Source: an uncultured Clostridia bacterium (lineage in GTDB: Bacteria; Bacillota; Clostridia; Lachnospirales; Lachnospiraceae). From it: a stretch of 32,469 bases of DNA. This document shows, one piece after another, positions 32,415 through 32,469 of the stretch. The translations under genes were made by a program, and so were the position numbers. Position 1 is the stretch's first letter, and every line of letters begins with the position of its first letter. Below the pieces are notes generated by a model. It ran no database searches. It had not been told where the DNA came from and saw nothing but the letters and a program-made list of their open reading frames with translations. The stretch spans positions 1 through 32,469 of the forward strand of contig CAOKVX010000024.1 of NCBI GenBank assembly GCA_948472945.1, in the 5' to 3' direction.

Positions 32415-32469
32415 TGCCCAGAGCCGGAATCGAACCAGCGACACAGGGATTTTCAGTCCCTTGCTCTAC
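32415..32469 (-). tRNA. tRNA-Phe(GAA), cut by window end
   Basis: Minus strand; 55 bases of the 3' part are present. Anticodon stem AGGGA/TCCCT with loop CTGAAAA (anticodon GAA), T-arm GCTGG-TTCGATT-CCGGC, acceptor TCTGGGC with discriminator A. The 5' acceptor and most of the D-arm lie beyond the window. Confidence 0.95.

Overview
The window looks like chromosome from a spore-forming, low-GC Clostridia, most probably a Lachnospiraceae-type anaerobe. That placement is inference: it rests on A+T-rich intergenic DNA, AGGAGG-type ribosome binding sites with several TTG starts, a T-box leader on metG, the clostridial sporulation proteins SipL and PdaA, an S1C/HtrA-like membrane protein, and a VanW - AIR-synthase-like - Lrp - aminotransferase operon. 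No phage, transposon, plasmid or CRISPR gene was seen. It reads as core chromosome with a few odd islands.

Layout, left to right. 0-4 kb (minus): rlmD, yhaM and a membrane-anchored HtrA-like protein whose protease triad is lost. 4.2-8.8 kb (plus): mutS2 followed by an OmpR-type response regulator and its histidine kinase, from a good sigma-A promoter. 8.8-9.8 kb (minus): trmL, overlapping the kinase gene tail to tail, and an orphan CheX-like protein. 10-14 kb (minus): a tightly packed operon reading small membrane protein (33 aa, found here) - VanW protein - AIR-synthase C-domain protein - Lrp/AsnC regulator - class I aminotransferase, with ATGA overlaps between the last three. 14.1-17.7 kb: a membrane-anchored hypothetical protein (plus), then a B12-binding radical SAM protein and galactokinase (minus). 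18-19.8 kb (minus): a second small membrane protein with its own terminator, a helical hypothetical protein, and the spore-cortex deacetylase PdaA. 19.9-22.7 kb (minus): the spore-coat protein SipL, a PrcB-domain lipoprotein and PlsC.

22.7-23.6 kb (plus) is the most unusual stretch. A promoter is followed by three hairpins of different sequence and then seven tandem 31-bp copies of a palindromic unit. All lie directly upstream of an ArsR-family regulator that carries the complete alpha-5 zinc site of SmtB/CzrA but has no metal pump beside it.

23.6-31.9 kb (minus) is housekeeping: a Nudix hydrolase, an S1-domain RNA-binding protein, a small alarmone synthetase, rsmA, tatD, metG (with promoter and methionine T-box leader), greA and a second Nudix hydrolase. 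The right end holds tRNA-Lys(UUU) with a strong terminator and a truncated tRNA-Phe(GAA), separated by a spacer rich in inverted repeats.

Much of the window concerns RNA and translation (rlmD, yhaM, trmL, rsmA, metG, S1 protein, tRNAs) and the cell envelope or spore (VanW, PdaA, SipL, PlsC). Nothing in it is a clear new multi-gene system. The best leads are the hairpin/repeat leader with its orphan zinc sensor, the triple-dead HtrA homologue, the two unannotated small membrane proteins, and the truncated AIR-synthase-like operon.
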